From the NCBI RefSeq assembly GCF_016106035.1, contig NZ_JADKPZ010000014.1, positions 1 to 64,000 on the forward strand: a stretch of 64,000 nt of DNA. The letters are read 5' to 3'. A program made the translations under genes and the position numbers. The notes under the pieces are model-generated. The model searched no databases and was not told where the DNA came from. It was given only the letters and a program-made list of their open reading frames with translations. The stretch is from Arcobacter vandammei (lineage in GTDB: Bacteria > Campylobacterota > Campylobacteria > Campylobacterales > Arcobacteraceae). Shown piece after piece: positions 1 to 9,589 of this stretch (its first letter is position 1; every line of letters starts with the position of its first letter).

Positions 1-11
1 TTTTAAAGAAC
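1..11 (-). promoter_or_regulatory. boxA-like antitermination site in a leader leaving the window
   Basis: Read on the minus strand the first 11 bases are GTTCTTTAAAA, matching the bacterial rRNA boxA consensus (GYTCTTTRANA). It lies about 30 bases downstream of the start point predicted for the consensus promoter at 47-75. BoxA binds NusB/NusE in rRNA leaders. An rRNA operon just left of the window is inferred, not seen. Confidence 0.5.
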
Positions 12-46
12 TTAATTTTAAACCGTATCGGTCAAATTGGACGGGA

Positions 47-75
47 ATTATAATAGGATTTTTTAGCTTTGTCAA
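47..75 (-). promoter_or_regulatory. Perfect sigma-70 promoter reading out of the window (probable rrn promoter)
   Basis: On the minus strand TTGACA (70-75) is followed after exactly 17 bases by TATAAT (47-52), a full consensus promoter. Most promoters in this AT-rich window lack any recognisable -35. The bases after the -10 are G/C-rich (TCCCGTCC), like the discriminator of stringently controlled rRNA promoters. Together with the boxA-like site it suggests a strong stable-RNA promoter. Confidence 0.75.
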
Positions 76-160
76 GAGGTTTAACTTAAATTTAGCTTAA
101 ATTTTGGGATTCTTTTTGATTTACCTTTTATTTACTAAATTTATATATTATAATGTCCAT

Positions 161-181
161 ACTTAATAAAATTTATTAAGT
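161..181. repeat. 21-base palindrome upstream of the Bax inhibitor-like gene
   Basis: Ten-base arms ACTTAATAAA and TTTATTAAGT flank one central A. It lies between a TATAAT-type -10 (149-154) and the start codon at 219, so it could be an operator or a 5' leader hairpin. Confidence 0.45.
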
Positions 182-218
182 GAAATTTTGTTTTAAACTT
201 TATAATAAGGAAGGGAAA

Positions 219-914
219 ATGTACAACAGAGATTATTTAACTAATCAATCATCTGAATATTCACAAGAATCATCTCAAGCTTCGATAATGAGTTTTCTAA
301 AAGCTACTTATCAACTTTTTGCTGGTTCACTTTTAGCTGCAACTGCAGGAGCATATATAGGATTAGGAATTGTTAATATTTTAGCAGGTCCAATGAAATG
401 GGTTCTATTTGCAATTGAAATTGCTTTAATTTGGTTTGTAATTCCAAGAGTTAAACATACTCCAGGTGTTAATTTGGCTGTATTATTTGTATTTACATTT
501 ATAACTGGTCTTACAATAGCACCTTTATTGTATTCAATTTTTGCAATGCCTGATGGTGCAGCTATTGTTGGTCAAGCATTTTTAATGACATCAATTGCTT
601 TTGGTGGAATTTCAATGTTTGCCATGACAACTAAAAAAGATTTTAGTTTTATGGGTAAATTTTTATTTATTGCTTTAATTATAATGATTGTTGCAGGAAT
701 TTCAAATATTTTTATTCAATCATCTATGATGCAACTAGTAATAGCAAGTGGTGGTGCTTTACTTTTCTCTGCATTTATTTTGTATGATACGCAAAATATA
801 ATCAAAGGAAACTATGATTCACCTGTTGAAGCAGCACTTTCTTTATACTTAGATTTCTTTAATCTATTTATATCTTTACTTCAAATTCTAGGAATTATGA
901 AAAGCGAAGATTAA
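219..914 (+). CDS. Bax inhibitor-1/YccA family membrane protein
   Basis: A 231-residue protein made almost entirely of about seven hydrophobic helices, the pattern of the BI-1/YccA/YetJ family of pH-sensitive cation-leak or protease-modulating inner membrane proteins. The late motifs LYDTQ and LYLDFFNLF carry the two conserved aspartates of the family. I place the start at the ATG at 219, not at the upstream GTG at 180, because a strong ribosome site (AAGGAAGGG) sits just before it. It is transcribed alone from a TATAAT-type promoter at 149-154. The exact physiological role is not deducible. Confidence 0.85.
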   Translation: MYNRDYLTNQSSEYSQESSQASIMSFLKATYQLFAGSLLAATAGAYIGLGIVNILAGPMKWVLFAIEIALIWFVIPRVKHTPGVNLAVLFVFTFITGLTIAPLLYSIFAMPDGAAIVGQAFLMTSIAFGGISMFAMTTKKDFSFMGKFLFIALIIMIVAGISNIFIQSSMMQLVIASGGALLFSAFILYDTQNIIKGNYDSPVEAALSLYLDFFNLFISLLQILGIMKSED

Positions 915-1610
915 TTAAAGGCTAGACTTTCTAGCCTTTATAAATATAACTTCAAACTCTAAATAATTTAAATCATACTCTTTATATAGTTTTTTTGCCT
1001 TTTCAAAAGACAATTCACTACTTCCACTAACACCAGATTTTTTAATATAATCAAACAACTCTTTTTTATTATCAAACTCTAATTTATATGCAATTGTTTC
1101 AAACTCACAAATAAAATATTTTGAAAATGCATCTTTGATACTTTTTTCATCTAAAATTGGAGAGTTGTTGTTTGTTATTTCTTGTATTGTTTTAAAAGTA
1201 TTAGAAGTAAATAAAACAGCATTTATCTCATCTGTTATATCTTTTAATGTACAAACTATTTTTTCCAAATTATTTGACCATTGAAGAGCAGAAGATGACA
1301 AAACCATATCATATTTATCTTGTTTTATAAAATCAAAAAACTCAACACTATCAAAATTTAGGCATTCTATCTCAAGGTTTTCTGCCTTTGGATGAAGATT
1401 ACACATCTCTTGTGAGCCATCAATTGCTAGATATTTTTCAAATTCCCAAGATATATTTGAAAAAACTTGTCCACTACCACAACCTATTTCCAAGATTTTT
1501 TTTGGTTTTGTTTTAAGTTCTCTTACAAGTGATTTTGCACAGATTTGCTGGATGATATTGTATGATCTATACTCTTTGGCATATTTTGAAAATTGGTTTT
1601 TTACTTGCAT
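915..1610 (-). CDS. bioC: BioC-like malonyl-ACP O-methyltransferase
   Basis: A 231-residue class I SAM-dependent methyltransferase. The SAM-binding motif ILEIGCGSGQV lies at about residues 39-49, and the N-terminal FSKYAKEYRSYN is typical of BioC. BioC methylates malonyl-ACP so that fatty acid enzymes can build the pimeloyl chain of biotin. In Campylobacter relatives a bioC-like gene sits by the mod operon; here it is apart. It is convergent with the preceding gene, sharing a terminator with it. The family is certain; the biotin role is inferred from similarity. Confidence 0.75.
   Translation of the reverse strand: MQVKNQFSKYAKEYRSYNIIQQICAKSLVRELKTKPKKILEIGCGSGQVFSNISWEFEKYLAIDGSQEMCNLHPKAENLEIECLNFDSVEFFDFIKQDKYDMVLSSSALQWSNNLEKIVCTLKDITDEINAVLFTSNTFKTIQEITNNNSPILDEKSIKDAFSKYFICEFETIAYKLEFDNKKELFDYIKKSGVSGSSELSFEKAKKLYKEYDLNYLEFEVIFIKARKSSL
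916..940. terminator. Bidirectional terminator hairpin between the Bax-like gene and bioC
   Basis: Eleven-base arms TAAAGGCTAGA and TCTAGCCTTTA with loop CTT. It starts right after the stop of the plus-strand gene and forms the last codons of the convergent bioC gene, so one hairpin serves both transcripts. Confidence 0.75.
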
Positions 1611-1696
1611 CTATCTTTTTTGTTATTTTTATTTTAACAATATTTTAACAAGTTTTAGATAAAATAGACACCATTTTTAAAAAAGGAATATAGATA

Positions 1697-2050
1697 ATGA
1701 CATCTACACTTTTAATAGTTCAATTTGTTTTAGCAGTACTTATTGTAATTGTTGTATTACTTCAAAAAAGTTCAAGCATGGGGCTAGGAGCTTATAGCGG
1801 AAGCAATGAATCACTTTTTGGGGCAAAAGGTCCTGCTAATTTTTTATCAAAAGCAACTATGATTTTAGGTTTAGTATTTGTTTTAAATACACTTTTCTTA
1901 GGTTATACATATAATCAAGAGAGAAATAAAAGTGCTATTGATAAAGTAAATCAAGAGTCTTTAATACCAGCAAATCCTATTCCAGTACAAACTGCACCAA
2001 CGGCTCCAGTTGCACCTACAACTGAAAACAAAGTTCCTGAAAGCAAATAG
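1697..2050 (+). CDS. secG: Preprotein translocase subunit SecG
   Basis: A 117-residue protein with two membrane helices flanking the conserved cytoplasmic loop (SSSMGLGAYSG, NESLFGAKG), diagnostic of SecG, the accessory subunit of the SecYEG channel. The C-terminal tail is rich in Pro, Ala and Thr, which is longer than in E. coli but common in this phylum. The ribosome site AAAGGA precedes the ATG. It is the first gene of a run of closely packed plus-strand genes through the MFS gene ending at 5745. Confidence 0.93.
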   Translation: MTSTLLIVQFVLAVLIVIVVLLQKSSSMGLGAYSGSNESLFGAKGPANFLSKATMILGLVFVLNTLFLGYTYNQERNKSAIDKVNQESLIPANPIPVQTAPTAPVAPTTENKVPESK

Positions 2051-2059
2051 TTTTAAGCA

Positions 2060-3001
2060 ATGAAGTATTTTTTACTTCTCTTTTTTTTACCTTTGTATCT
2101 CTTTGCAGATGCAAAGGTTTTTGTTTATCATAGATTTGATGACTCAAAACACCAAAGCACAAATACAAGTTTAAAAGAGTTAAGAAAAAACTTTGAATAT
2201 TTCAAAAACAATGGTTATAAAGTTGTAAAGCTTGAAGAGATTTTTGAAAAACTAAAAAACAAAGAAGAGATTCCTTCAAACTGGGTAGCTTTTACTATTG
2301 ATGATGCTTATAAAAGTTTTTATCAAAATGGTTTAAAAGTTTTCAAAGAGTATAACTACCCTTTTACACTATTTGTTTATGTTAAAGCAACAGATGATAA
2401 ATATGGCGATTTTATGACTTGGGATGAGCTAAAAGAGACTTCAAAATATGGAAATATTGAACTTCACTCATATAATCACAAATCATTAGTAAAATTAAGC
2501 AATGAAGAGATTATTGAAGATACAAAAAAGGCTGCTTTAATATTTGAAAAAAATATGGGCTATAAAGCTAAATATTATACTTACCCTTATGGTGAATATG
2601 ATGAAAAATCTAAAGAGATTTTAAAAACTTTTGGCTTTGAGGCAATTTTAAATCAAAACAATGGTTCAATCAATAAAAATAGTGATATTTTTGATATAAA
2701 TCGAATAGCTCTTGTTGGCAATGTTGATATAAATGAAAAAATAAAATACAAAACATTAGATGCAACTTGGATTGAACCAAAAGAGTATCCAAAAGATGGT
2801 ATTTTAAAAGATATTAAAGTACAAATTGACCCAAGTATTAAAAATGCAAAAATCTTTGTATCAACTTATGGTTGGCAAGATGTAAAAGTAAATAATGGTA
2901 TAATTGAACTTAAATTTAACAAAAAGCTAAACCTAGCTAGAAATAGAGTTGCTGTTAGTACAGATTATTATACTATTTCAAATAAATTATTAATTAAATA
3001 A
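2060..3001 (+). CDS. Secreted polysaccharide deacetylase (NodB fold)
   Basis: A 313-residue protein with a signal peptide (about residues 1-17, ending LFADA). The NodB-type deacetylase domain shows the catalytic/metal aspartate pair in FTIDDAY (residues 79-84), the metal-binding histidines in LHSYNH, and the TYPYGEYD segment. Such enzymes remove N- or O-acetyl groups from peptidoglycan or exopolysaccharide in the periplasm. The last roughly 70 residues look like an added beta-rich domain. It lies 9 bases after secG and 10 before frr, so it is probably cotranscribed. Substrate unknown. Confidence 0.85.
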   Translation: MKYFLLLFFLPLYLFADAKVFVYHRFDDSKHQSTNTSLKELRKNFEYFKNNGYKVVKLEEIFEKLKNKEEIPSNWVAFTIDDAYKSFYQNGLKVFKEYNYPFTLFVYVKATDDKYGDFMTWDELKETSKYGNIELHSYNHKSLVKLSNEEIIEDTKKAALIFEKNMGYKAKYYTYPYGEYDEKSKEILKTFGFEAILNQNNGSINKNSDIFDINRIALVGNVDINEKIKYKTLDATWIEPKEYPKDGILKDIKVQIDPSIKNAKIFVSTYGWQDVKVNNGIIELKFNKKLNLARNRVAVSTDYYTISNKLLIK

Positions 3002-3011
3002 AGGAGAAACT

Positions 3012-3569
3012 ATGTTGAGTGAAGTTTATTCACAAACTAAAGAGCAAATGGAGAAATCTATTGATGCTTTAAAAAGAGATTACAAAACTCTAAGAACTGG
3101 TAAGGTAAATGTAAATATTTTGGATAATATCAAAGTTGATTATTATGGAACAATGACTGATTTATCACAAGTTGGTTCTGTTTTGGCAACTGATGCAACA
3201 ACAATTACAATTAATCCTTGGGAAAAAAATCTTCTAAGTATTATTGAAAAAGCTATTCAAACTGCAAATATTGGAGTAAATCCAAACAACAACGGTGAAG
3301 TAATTAAACTATTCTTCCCTCCAATGACTGTTGAACAAAGACAAGAAACTGCAAAACAAGCTAAAGTTATGACTGATAATGCAAAGGTTGCTATTAGAAA
3401 CATTAGACAAAATGCAAATACAAAAATTAAAAATATGCTAAAAGATAAAGAGATAACTGAAGACGATAGCAAAAAAGCACAAGATGAAGTTCAAAAAATC
3501 ACTGATGGTTTTGTAGCAAAAGCTGATGAAACTCTAAAAACAAAAGAAAAAGAAATTTTAACGGTATAA
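3012..3569 (+). CDS. frr: Ribosome recycling factor
   Basis: A 185-residue protein of the usual length for RRF, with the conserved LRTGKVN segment, NPWEKNLL and IRNIRQNAN. With EF-G it splits the post-termination 70S ribosome in the cytoplasm. A clear ribosome site (AAGGAG) precedes the ATG. It is followed 2 bases later by pyrE, implying one transcript. Confidence 0.97.
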   Translation: MLSEVYSQTKEQMEKSIDALKRDYKTLRTGKVNVNILDNIKVDYYGTMTDLSQVGSVLATDATTITINPWEKNLLSIIEKAIQTANIGVNPNNNGEVIKLFFPPMTVEQRQETAKQAKVMTDNAKVAIRNIRQNANTKIKNMLKDKEITEDDSKKAQDEVQKITDGFVAKADETLKTKEKEILTV

Positions 3570-3571
3570 AT

Positions 3572-4180
3572 ATGAATATAGAACAAATTTATAAAAACTC
3601 TGATGCTCTACTTGAGGGGCATTTCAAACTAAGTAGTGGTAACCACTCACAATTTTATCTACAAAGTGCAAAAGTTTTGGAAGACCCAAAAACTGCTAAA
3701 CTTTTGGCTGTTGCATTAGCAGATGAGATAAAAAAATCTGGAATTAAAATAGATGCTGTTTGTGCACCTGCTTTAGGTGGATTAATAGCTGGTTTTGCAC
3801 TTGCAACTGCTTTAGATGTAAGATTTATTTTTGCTGAAAGAGTTGATGGACAAATGAGTATTAGAAGAGGTTTTGAAGTAAAATCTGGTGAGAAATACTT
3901 AGTTTGTGAAGATATTATTACAACTGGTGGAAGTGCTTTAGAGGCGGCTGCTTGTATCACTCAAGCTGGTGGAGAAATCGTAGCTTATGCAGCACTAGCC
4001 AATAGAGGATTTTGCCAAAGAGTTGGAAGTGATTTAAGCAGAAAAGACAACTGTAAACTTCCACTAGATAAACCTTTCTTCGCTTTAGAAGATTTTGCTT
4101 TTGATATGTATAGCCCTGATAATTGTCCACTATGTAAAGATGGAAGTGTTGCTATAAAACCAGGAAGCAGAGGAAATTAA
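3572..4180 (+). CDS. pyrE: Orotate phosphoribosyltransferase
   Basis: A 202-residue type I phosphoribosyltransferase that converts orotate and PRPP to orotidine 5'-phosphate in pyrimidine synthesis. The PRPP-binding motif [14 protein letters not shown] is plain, as are the early [12 protein letters not shown] segment and the APALGGL loop. The late cysteine pairs are found in the longer PyrE subgroup. It overlaps the next gene by one base (TAATG), so translation is likely coupled. Confidence 0.95.
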   Translation: MNIEQIYKNSDALLEGHFKLSSGNHSQFYLQSAKVLEDPKTAKLLAVALADEIKKSGIKIDAVCAPALGGLIAGFALATALDVRFIFAERVDGQMSIRRGFEVKSGEKYLVCEDIITTGGSALEAAACITQAGGEIVAYAALANRGFCQRVGSDLSRKDNCKLPLDKPFFALEDFAFDMYSPDNCPLCKDGSVAIKPGSRGN

Positions 4181-4665
4181 TGGCAAAGTGGAGAGATGTT
4201 AAAAACAATAGAGTTTCAAAAGAGAATTTAAAAAAAGACTCTTTTAACTCTAACTCTTCACAAAACCTAGCAACATTAGCTCAAAGATTTAAAGCATTTT
4301 TAACTGATTTTTTTTTAATCACTACTCCAATTATGTATATTGTTATTTATATAATTATGGGAAGTGGTGATGGATTTGCTCAAAATAGAACTCTTGGTTG
4401 GAGTATTATTTTGGGTACTACATTTGTGATTATTGGAATTTTTTGGCTTAAAAATGGTCAAACTCCAGGATTAAAATCTTATGATATAAAACTTGTTGAT
4501 AATAAAACAGGAGATAGAATCTCAGTTTTACAAGCTCTTGCAAGATATATTGCAACTTTTTTTGCGATTATTTTAATAGCTCCACTTTTTTACTGCTACT
4601 TTAATAAAGATAGAAAAACTTTTCAAGATATAGTTTCAAATACAAAAATAATCAAACAAAACTAA
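4180..4665 (+). CDS. RDD family membrane protein
   Basis: A 161-residue protein with a charged N-terminal region followed by an RDD domain of three hydrophobic segments; the RDD-type motif is seen as RFKAFLTDFF at the first helix. The domain has no fixed biochemical role, though some members help Na+/H+ exchange. Its start overlaps the pyrE stop, and the next gene begins directly after its own stop, so it belongs to the frr-pyrE operon. Confidence 0.8.
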   Translation: MAKWRDVKNNRVSKENLKKDSFNSNSSQNLATLAQRFKAFLTDFFLITTPIMYIVIYIIMGSGDGFAQNRTLGWSIILGTTFVIIGIFWLKNGQTPGLKSYDIKLVDNKTGDRISVLQALARYIATFFAIILIAPLFYCYFNKDRKTFQDIVSNTKIIKQN

Positions 4666-5745
4666 ATGCTATTTTTTAATATTTCAGCTTTTTATTTCTT
4701 CTATTTTGCTGCTGTTGGAATTTATGTAATATTTTTACCAAAGGTTCTAAGCGATATTGGTTATAGTGCTTTTGATATTGGTATTATTTTAGCGGTTGCT
4801 CCTTTGATGAAGTTTTTAATGCCATTTTTGTTTTTAAAACATATTAGTTTAAATAAAGAGATGTTTAAAAAAGCTCTTTTCTTAACAGTTTTAACAGTTG
4901 CACTTTTTTATCTTACAATAGAGAATTTTTATATATTTATGCTAAATAATGCCGTTTTAGCGGCTTGTTTATCTTTGATTTTGCCATATTTAGAAGTTAG
5001 TACCGTTACACTTTTGGGAAAAGATAGATATGGGAAAGCTAGGCTTTTTGGCTCTATTGGATTTACTATTATTGCTTTGGTTTTGGCTAAAGTTCTAACA
5101 ACTCCTTTTGTGGCACTTCACTACTATTTAGCTGTTGTTGTATTTACAGTTATTTTTGCTCTGCTTTTACTAAAGCATGATTTTGAAGACAAAATCAATC
5201 AAACAAGCGATGAAGTTTTCTCATTTTTAAAACATCTTGCATTTTGGGTAAGTATATTTTTTATGCAAGTAAGCTTTGGAAGTTTTTATAACTTCTTTAC
5301 AATATATGAGCTAGAGCATGGGCTTTCACTGGAGACAATCTCATATTTGTGGGCTTTTGGAGTACTTTGTGAGATTTTAATGCTCTATTTTCAAGCTCCA
5401 ATTTTAAAAAACAATCTTCTAAGCATAATAAAATTTTGTGTAGGAATTACAGCTTTTAGATGGTTACTTCTGTACTTGTATCCAAATTCACTAGAAATTG
5501 TATATTTTACTCAAGCAATTCATGCCTTTTCATTTGCTCTATTTCACAGTGCAGTTGTGATTTATCTATACTCTCTTTATGATAATAAAAAACTAGCACA
5601 GCAGTTTATGTTTGGTGTTGGATATGGTTTGGGTGGATTTGTTGGGGCTTTGTTTTCAGGTGCTGTGTATGGAGAAAATCTATTTTTATATAGTACATTT
5701 TTTGCTCTTTTATCTTTTATATCTCTTTATTTTATAAAAAAATAA
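4666..5745 (+). CDS. MFS-like transporter (phenylpropionate permease type)
   Basis: A 359-residue polytopic protein with about 11-12 membrane helices. It resembles the MFS_1_like group that includes the HcaT/PPP family, with helix 1 starting almost at the first residue. The ATG follows the stop of the RDD gene with no gap, so translation depends on coupling or on a site inside that gene. Substrate cannot be told from sequence. It ends at a shared convergent hairpin. Confidence 0.75.
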   Translation: MLFFNISAFYFFYFAAVGIYVIFLPKVLSDIGYSAFDIGIILAVAPLMKFLMPFLFLKHISLNKEMFKKALFLTVLTVALFYLTIENFYIFMLNNAVLAACLSLILPYLEVSTVTLLGKDRYGKARLFGSIGFTIIALVLAKVLTTPFVALHYYLAVVVFTVIFALLLLKHDFEDKINQTSDEVFSFLKHLAFWVSIFFMQVSFGSFYNFFTIYELEHGLSLETISYLWAFGVLCEILMLYFQAPILKNNLLSIIKFCVGITAFRWLLLYLYPNSLEIVYFTQAIHAFSFALFHSAVVIYLYSLYDNKKLAQQFMFGVGYGLGGFVGALFSGAVYGENLFLYSTFFALLSFISLYFIKK

Positions 5746-5768
5746 TATTTGGCTTTTTGGCAAATATT
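5744..5768. terminator. Convergent terminator hairpin
   Basis: Arms AATATTTG and CAAATATT enclose a T-rich loop between the MFS gene and the CorA/ZntB-like gene, overlapping the ends of both. Confidence 0.5.
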
Positions 5769-6735
5769 AAATCCACTTACTTCTTTTAAATATATAAAAT
5801 TGAAAACTCACAACAAACAGTAAAATCAAGCTAAATATATAAAAGGCATTTTCATTCGATGCACCTGGAATTCCACCAACATTTATCCCTAAAAGTCCTG
5901 TTAAAAATGTAAGTGGTAAAAAAATAGCTGAAATTATTGCCATTATGTACATTTTATTATTTAATTCATGGCTTAATCTATTTGTTAATTCATCTTGAAT
6001 TAAAGTTATTTTATCTCTAATTGCATCGAGTTCTTCTATATGTCTTATTAATTGGTCGTTTGTCTCTCTTAGCTCATTTTTTTGATACTCATTTAACCAT
6101 GAAATTTTTTCATTGTAAAGTTTTATCAAAGCATCTTTTTGTGGGGCTAAATATCTTTTTAGAATTATAATCTCCTTTCTAATTCCTAAAATATCAATTC
6201 TTTGTTCTTTATCTTTAATTTCAAAAATATCATCTTCTAAAATATCGCTTCTATCATGAATATTTTCAATTACATTATCTATTCTATCTATCATTTTATA
6301 GGTAAGTTCAACTAAAAATTCTGAAGCACTTTTTACTCCAATACCTTGCTTTAACTCATTAATCATCTCTCTAACAGACAAAATATCTCTTCTACTACAA
6401 CTAATAATTAAGTTTTCAGATATAAAAAGTCTAATAGATTTCATATCTTCAGGCTTTGAATTAGGGTCAAGATTTACACCTCTTAAAGCCAATAGTAAAT
6501 TATCTCCTAAAACTATGGTTCTAGGTCTTGTTTCATCAGCTAAAAGTGCATCTATTGCAATATTATCTATTTTACTTTTTTTGCTAATCCACTCTTTTGC
6601 TTCGCTTTTTGTGTAGTTAAAATGTAACCATAAAAGCTCATTTGCTTTTTTATATTTGGGTATTTCATCAATATTTATCTCTTTTGCAGAACCCTCTTTG
6701 TCAAGTACAAAACCACAAAAAACCTTTGTTTTCAT
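5767..6735 (-). CDS. CorA/ZntB-type divalent cation transporter
   Basis: A 322-residue protein with a long acidic, coiled-coil cytoplasmic domain and two C-terminal membrane helices. The first helix ends in GINVGGIPG (from residue 283). CorA proper has GMN-F here; the GxNVGGIPG form is that of ZntB, so zinc or another divalent cation is more likely than magnesium. It lies just downstream of hsdR (13 bases), outside the restriction island by function but perhaps on the same transcript. Confidence 0.85.
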   Translation of the reverse strand: MKTKVFCGFVLDKEGSAKEINIDEIPKYKKANELLWLHFNYTKSEAKEWISKKSKIDNIAIDALLADETRPRTIVLGDNLLLALRGVNLDPNSKPEDMKSIRLFISENLIISCSRRDILSVREMINELKQGIGVKSASEFLVELTYKMIDRIDNVIENIHDRSDILEDDIFEIKDKEQRIDILGIRKEIIILKRYLAPQKDALIKLYNEKISWLNEYQKNELRETNDQLIRHIEELDAIRDKITLIQDELTNRLSHELNNKMYIMAIISAIFLPLTFLTGLLGINVGGIPGASNENAFYIFSLILLFVVSFQFYIFKRSKWI

Positions 6736-6748
6736 CTTCTATCCTATA

Positions 6749-9580
6749 TTATATTTTCTCATAAAACTTCTCAACAAACTCAACAATCTTATCTAAAACT
6801 CTAGTTACAATTTTTTTTCTTTCAAGATATTTTGGAGCATCAATTAAAGTTTTTGCTACATCATTTGCAAGTGGAACTCTTTGTTCATAAATATATGTTT
6901 CTATTACTTTTTTTAACTCATCAGGTTTTAAATTTTCATCTTTTACTATAATATCAAATGCTTTTTGTTTTTCCACATCCCAAAACTTATCAAACTCATC
7001 TTCAATATTTTCAACATCTACTATATTTACAAGGTTTTCATTTATAAACTTCTCAATTAGCTCTCTTTTACTTCTTAGTTGTGGGTTATTATTTAAAATA
7101 TTAGTGATATTTTCTCTTTGTTTATTTACTTCATCTTTATCTTGCGTATCTTTTAGTTTTCCTAATAGTTTTAAAATATAAACTACATTTATCTCATCTT
7201 TATGGATTAACTCTAGCTCAAAATCAACATCTTCTAATATTGAAACTCTCTCTTTATCTCTATTTGTACTAGGTTTTAAATCAAGATATTTACTCTTATA
7301 ATCTTCAAACTCTTGTTCACTCATTTTTAAATCAGACCATTTAAAATCACTAAATCCACCCAAAATATTTTTAACTCTTAAAAGCTCTCTAAAAGCCTTT
7401 ACAAACTCTAGTTTTTCTTCTTCTCCAAATAGCTCACCAACACTTTCAACTGTTGGAGCTATTAGTTTTAGGACATCGTATTTCTCATCAAAGCTTTTTA
7501 CATAACTCTCATAAGGTTGCATAATTATTATCTCTTTTGCATCTTTATTTGAAAAAAGTGCTATTGAATCATCTGTTGCTTGTTTTAGATTTCTAAAACA
7601 AACTATATTTCCTTGAGATTTTTGCTCATTTAGTATTCTATTTGTTCGTGAAAATGCTTGTATTAGTCCATGATATTTTAGATTTTTATCTACATAAAGA
7701 GTGTTTAATGTTTTACTATCAAATCCTGTTAAAAACATATTTACAACAAGTAAAATATCTATCTCTTTTTGTTTTACTCTTTTTGAAATATCATTATAGT
7801 AGTTGTAAAAGCTTTGTGAATCTTTTGTTGAGTATTTACAAGAAAACATTTTATTATAATCTTCAATAAACTCATCTAGTTTCTCTCTTGAGTGCTTGTT
7901 TATATGTGTTTCATCTATAAATGCACCTTCAGATTCTTCAAGTTCTACAATTCCTGTTGCATCCTTATCATCTTCATTTGCACTATATGAAAATATTGTT
8001 GCTATTTTTAGATTATGCTCTGTTGCCTTAAAAGTTTCATAATATTTTATTAACATATCAACACTACTTACACTCATCATCGCTGTAAACTCTTTTGAGT
8101 GAGTTTTTCTATCATGATTTGCTAAGATATAATCAACTATTTTTGTAACTCTATCACTACTTTCTAATAGCTCTTTTGTATCAATATCTTCAACATCAAT
8201 ATCTATATTTGTGGCACTAGATTCTTTTTGTTTATATCTTCCAATATACTCAACACTAAACTTTAAAACATTTTCATCATTTATAGCATCAGTTATTACA
8301 TATTTATGCAAACACTCATCAAAAAGCTCTTTTGTAGTTCTTTTACCAAGTGCATTTCCTACTGCATTTTCCACAAAAATTGGAGTTCCTGTAAATCCAA
8401 TCATCTGATTATTTGTAAAGAATTTTGTAATATTAAGATGAGTTTCACCAAACTGGCTTCTATGACACTCATCAAAAATAAACACTATATTTTTATCTTT
8501 TATTTTATTCATTTTTTCTAAATAGTGCTTTTTTGAAATAGCAGTATTTAGTTTTTGAATTGTTGTAACAATTAGTTTTGTATCATCTCCAAACTGTTTT
8601 ACAAGGGTATTTGTATTATCAGTTCCATCTACACTTCCATCACTAAAGCTATTAAACTCTTTTGTAGTTTGAAAATCCAAATCTTTTCTATCTACCACAA
8701 ACACAACTTTAAATACTTTTGGAAGTTTCATAAGAATTTGTGCTGTTTTAAAAGATGTTAGAGTTTTTCCACTTCCTGTTGTATGCCAAATATAACCATT
8801 TTTATTTGTATCTCTAACTCTTTCAATAATAGCTTCAACTGCCCAAAACTGATAAGGTCTTAAAATCATCAAAATTTTTGGAACTTCTGCTAAAACTATA
8901 TATTTACAAATCATCTTTGATAAATGACACTTTTCCAAAAAGAGTTGTGCAAAATCTTTTAAACAATCTATTCTATTGTTATTCTTATCACTCCAAAAAA
9001 ATGTTTGTTTGAAATTCATAGCTTCTAGTTTGCTATTTGCATAATATTTTGTATTTACACCATTTGAGATTACAAATAGTTGTATATAGTTAAAAAGTGC
9101 ATTGTTTGCACCATAAGAGTGTCTTTTATATCGTAAAGTTTGATTAAAAGCCTCTTTTAGTTCTAATCCACTTCTTTTTAACTCTATTTGACAAAGTGGA
9201 AGCCCGTTTATTAGAAGTGTTACATCATATCTATTTTTATAAACTCCATTTACACTTACTTGTGAAGTTACTTGAAATATATTTTGACACCAATGTTCAG
9301 AATCTAAAAACTCTATATATTTACTAGTTCCATCATCACAAAGCAGGGCAAATTTATCTCTTAAAATCTTTGCTTTTTCAAAAACATTTCCTTTGTTTAG
9401 ATGATTTAAAACTCTTTTAAATTCATTGTCGCTAAAAGTTGTTTTATTGTGAATTTCAAGCTGTTTTTTTAGGTTATTTTCTAGCTCTTTATCATCTTTT
9501 ATAACAACTCTTTCATATCCTAAAGTTTGGAGTTGTTTAATTAAATTCTCTTCTAGTGTTGCTTCATTTTGTGGGTTCAT
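6749..9580 (-). CDS. hsdR: Type I restriction enzyme, R (motor/nuclease) subunit
   Basis: A 943-residue HsdR. The N-terminal PD-(D/E)xK nuclease shows D119 and E133-x-K135 (QIELKR). The superfamily 2 translocase follows: Walker A TGSGKT (268-273), DECH box (370-373), FTGTP (396-400) and a late SRTNR motif VI. It is full length with no visible damage. HsdR cuts only when bound to an HsdM2S complex; both hsdM and hsdS here are interrupted, so it is probably idle unless served by another M/S pair. It is the last island gene in the direction of transcription. Confidence 0.95.
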   Translation of the reverse strand: MNPQNEATLEENLIKQLQTLGYERVVIKDDKELENNLKKQLEIHNKTTFSDNEFKRVLNHLNKGNVFEKAKILRDKFALLCDDGTSKYIEFLDSEHWCQNIFQVTSQVSVNGVYKNRYDVTLLINGLPLCQIELKRSGLELKEAFNQTLRYKRHSYGANNALFNYIQLFVISNGVNTKYYANSKLEAMNFKQTFFWSDKNNNRIDCLKDFAQLFLEKCHLSKMICKYIVLAEVPKILMILRPYQFWAVEAIIERVRDTNKNGYIWHTTGSGKTLTSFKTAQILMKLPKVFKVVFVVDRKDLDFQTTKEFNSFSDGSVDGTDNTNTLVKQFGDDTKLIVTTIQKLNTAISKKHYLEKMNKIKDKNIVFIFDECHRSQFGETHLNITKFFTNNQMIGFTGTPIFVENAVGNALGKRTTKELFDECLHKYVITDAINDENVLKFSVEYIGRYKQKESSATNIDIDVEDIDTKELLESSDRVTKIVDYILANHDRKTHSKEFTAMMSVSSVDMLIKYYETFKATEHNLKIATIFSYSANEDDKDATGIVELEESEGAFIDETHINKHSREKLDEFIEDYNKMFSCKYSTKDSQSFYNYYNDISKRVKQKEIDILLVVNMFLTGFDSKTLNTLYVDKNLKYHGLIQAFSRTNRILNEQKSQGNIVCFRNLKQATDDSIALFSNKDAKEIIIMQPYESYVKSFDEKYDVLKLIAPTVESVGELFGEEEKLEFVKAFRELLRVKNILGGFSDFKWSDLKMSEQEFEDYKSKYLDLKPSTNRDKERVSILEDVDFELELIHKDEINVVYILKLLGKLKDTQDKDEVNKQRENITNILNNNPQLRSKRELIEKFINENLVNIVDVENIEDEFDKFWDVEKQKAFDIIVKDENLKPDELKKVIETYIYEQRVPLANDVAKTLIDAPKYLERKKIVTRVLDKIVEFVEKFYEKI

Positions 9581-9589
9581 ATTTCTACC

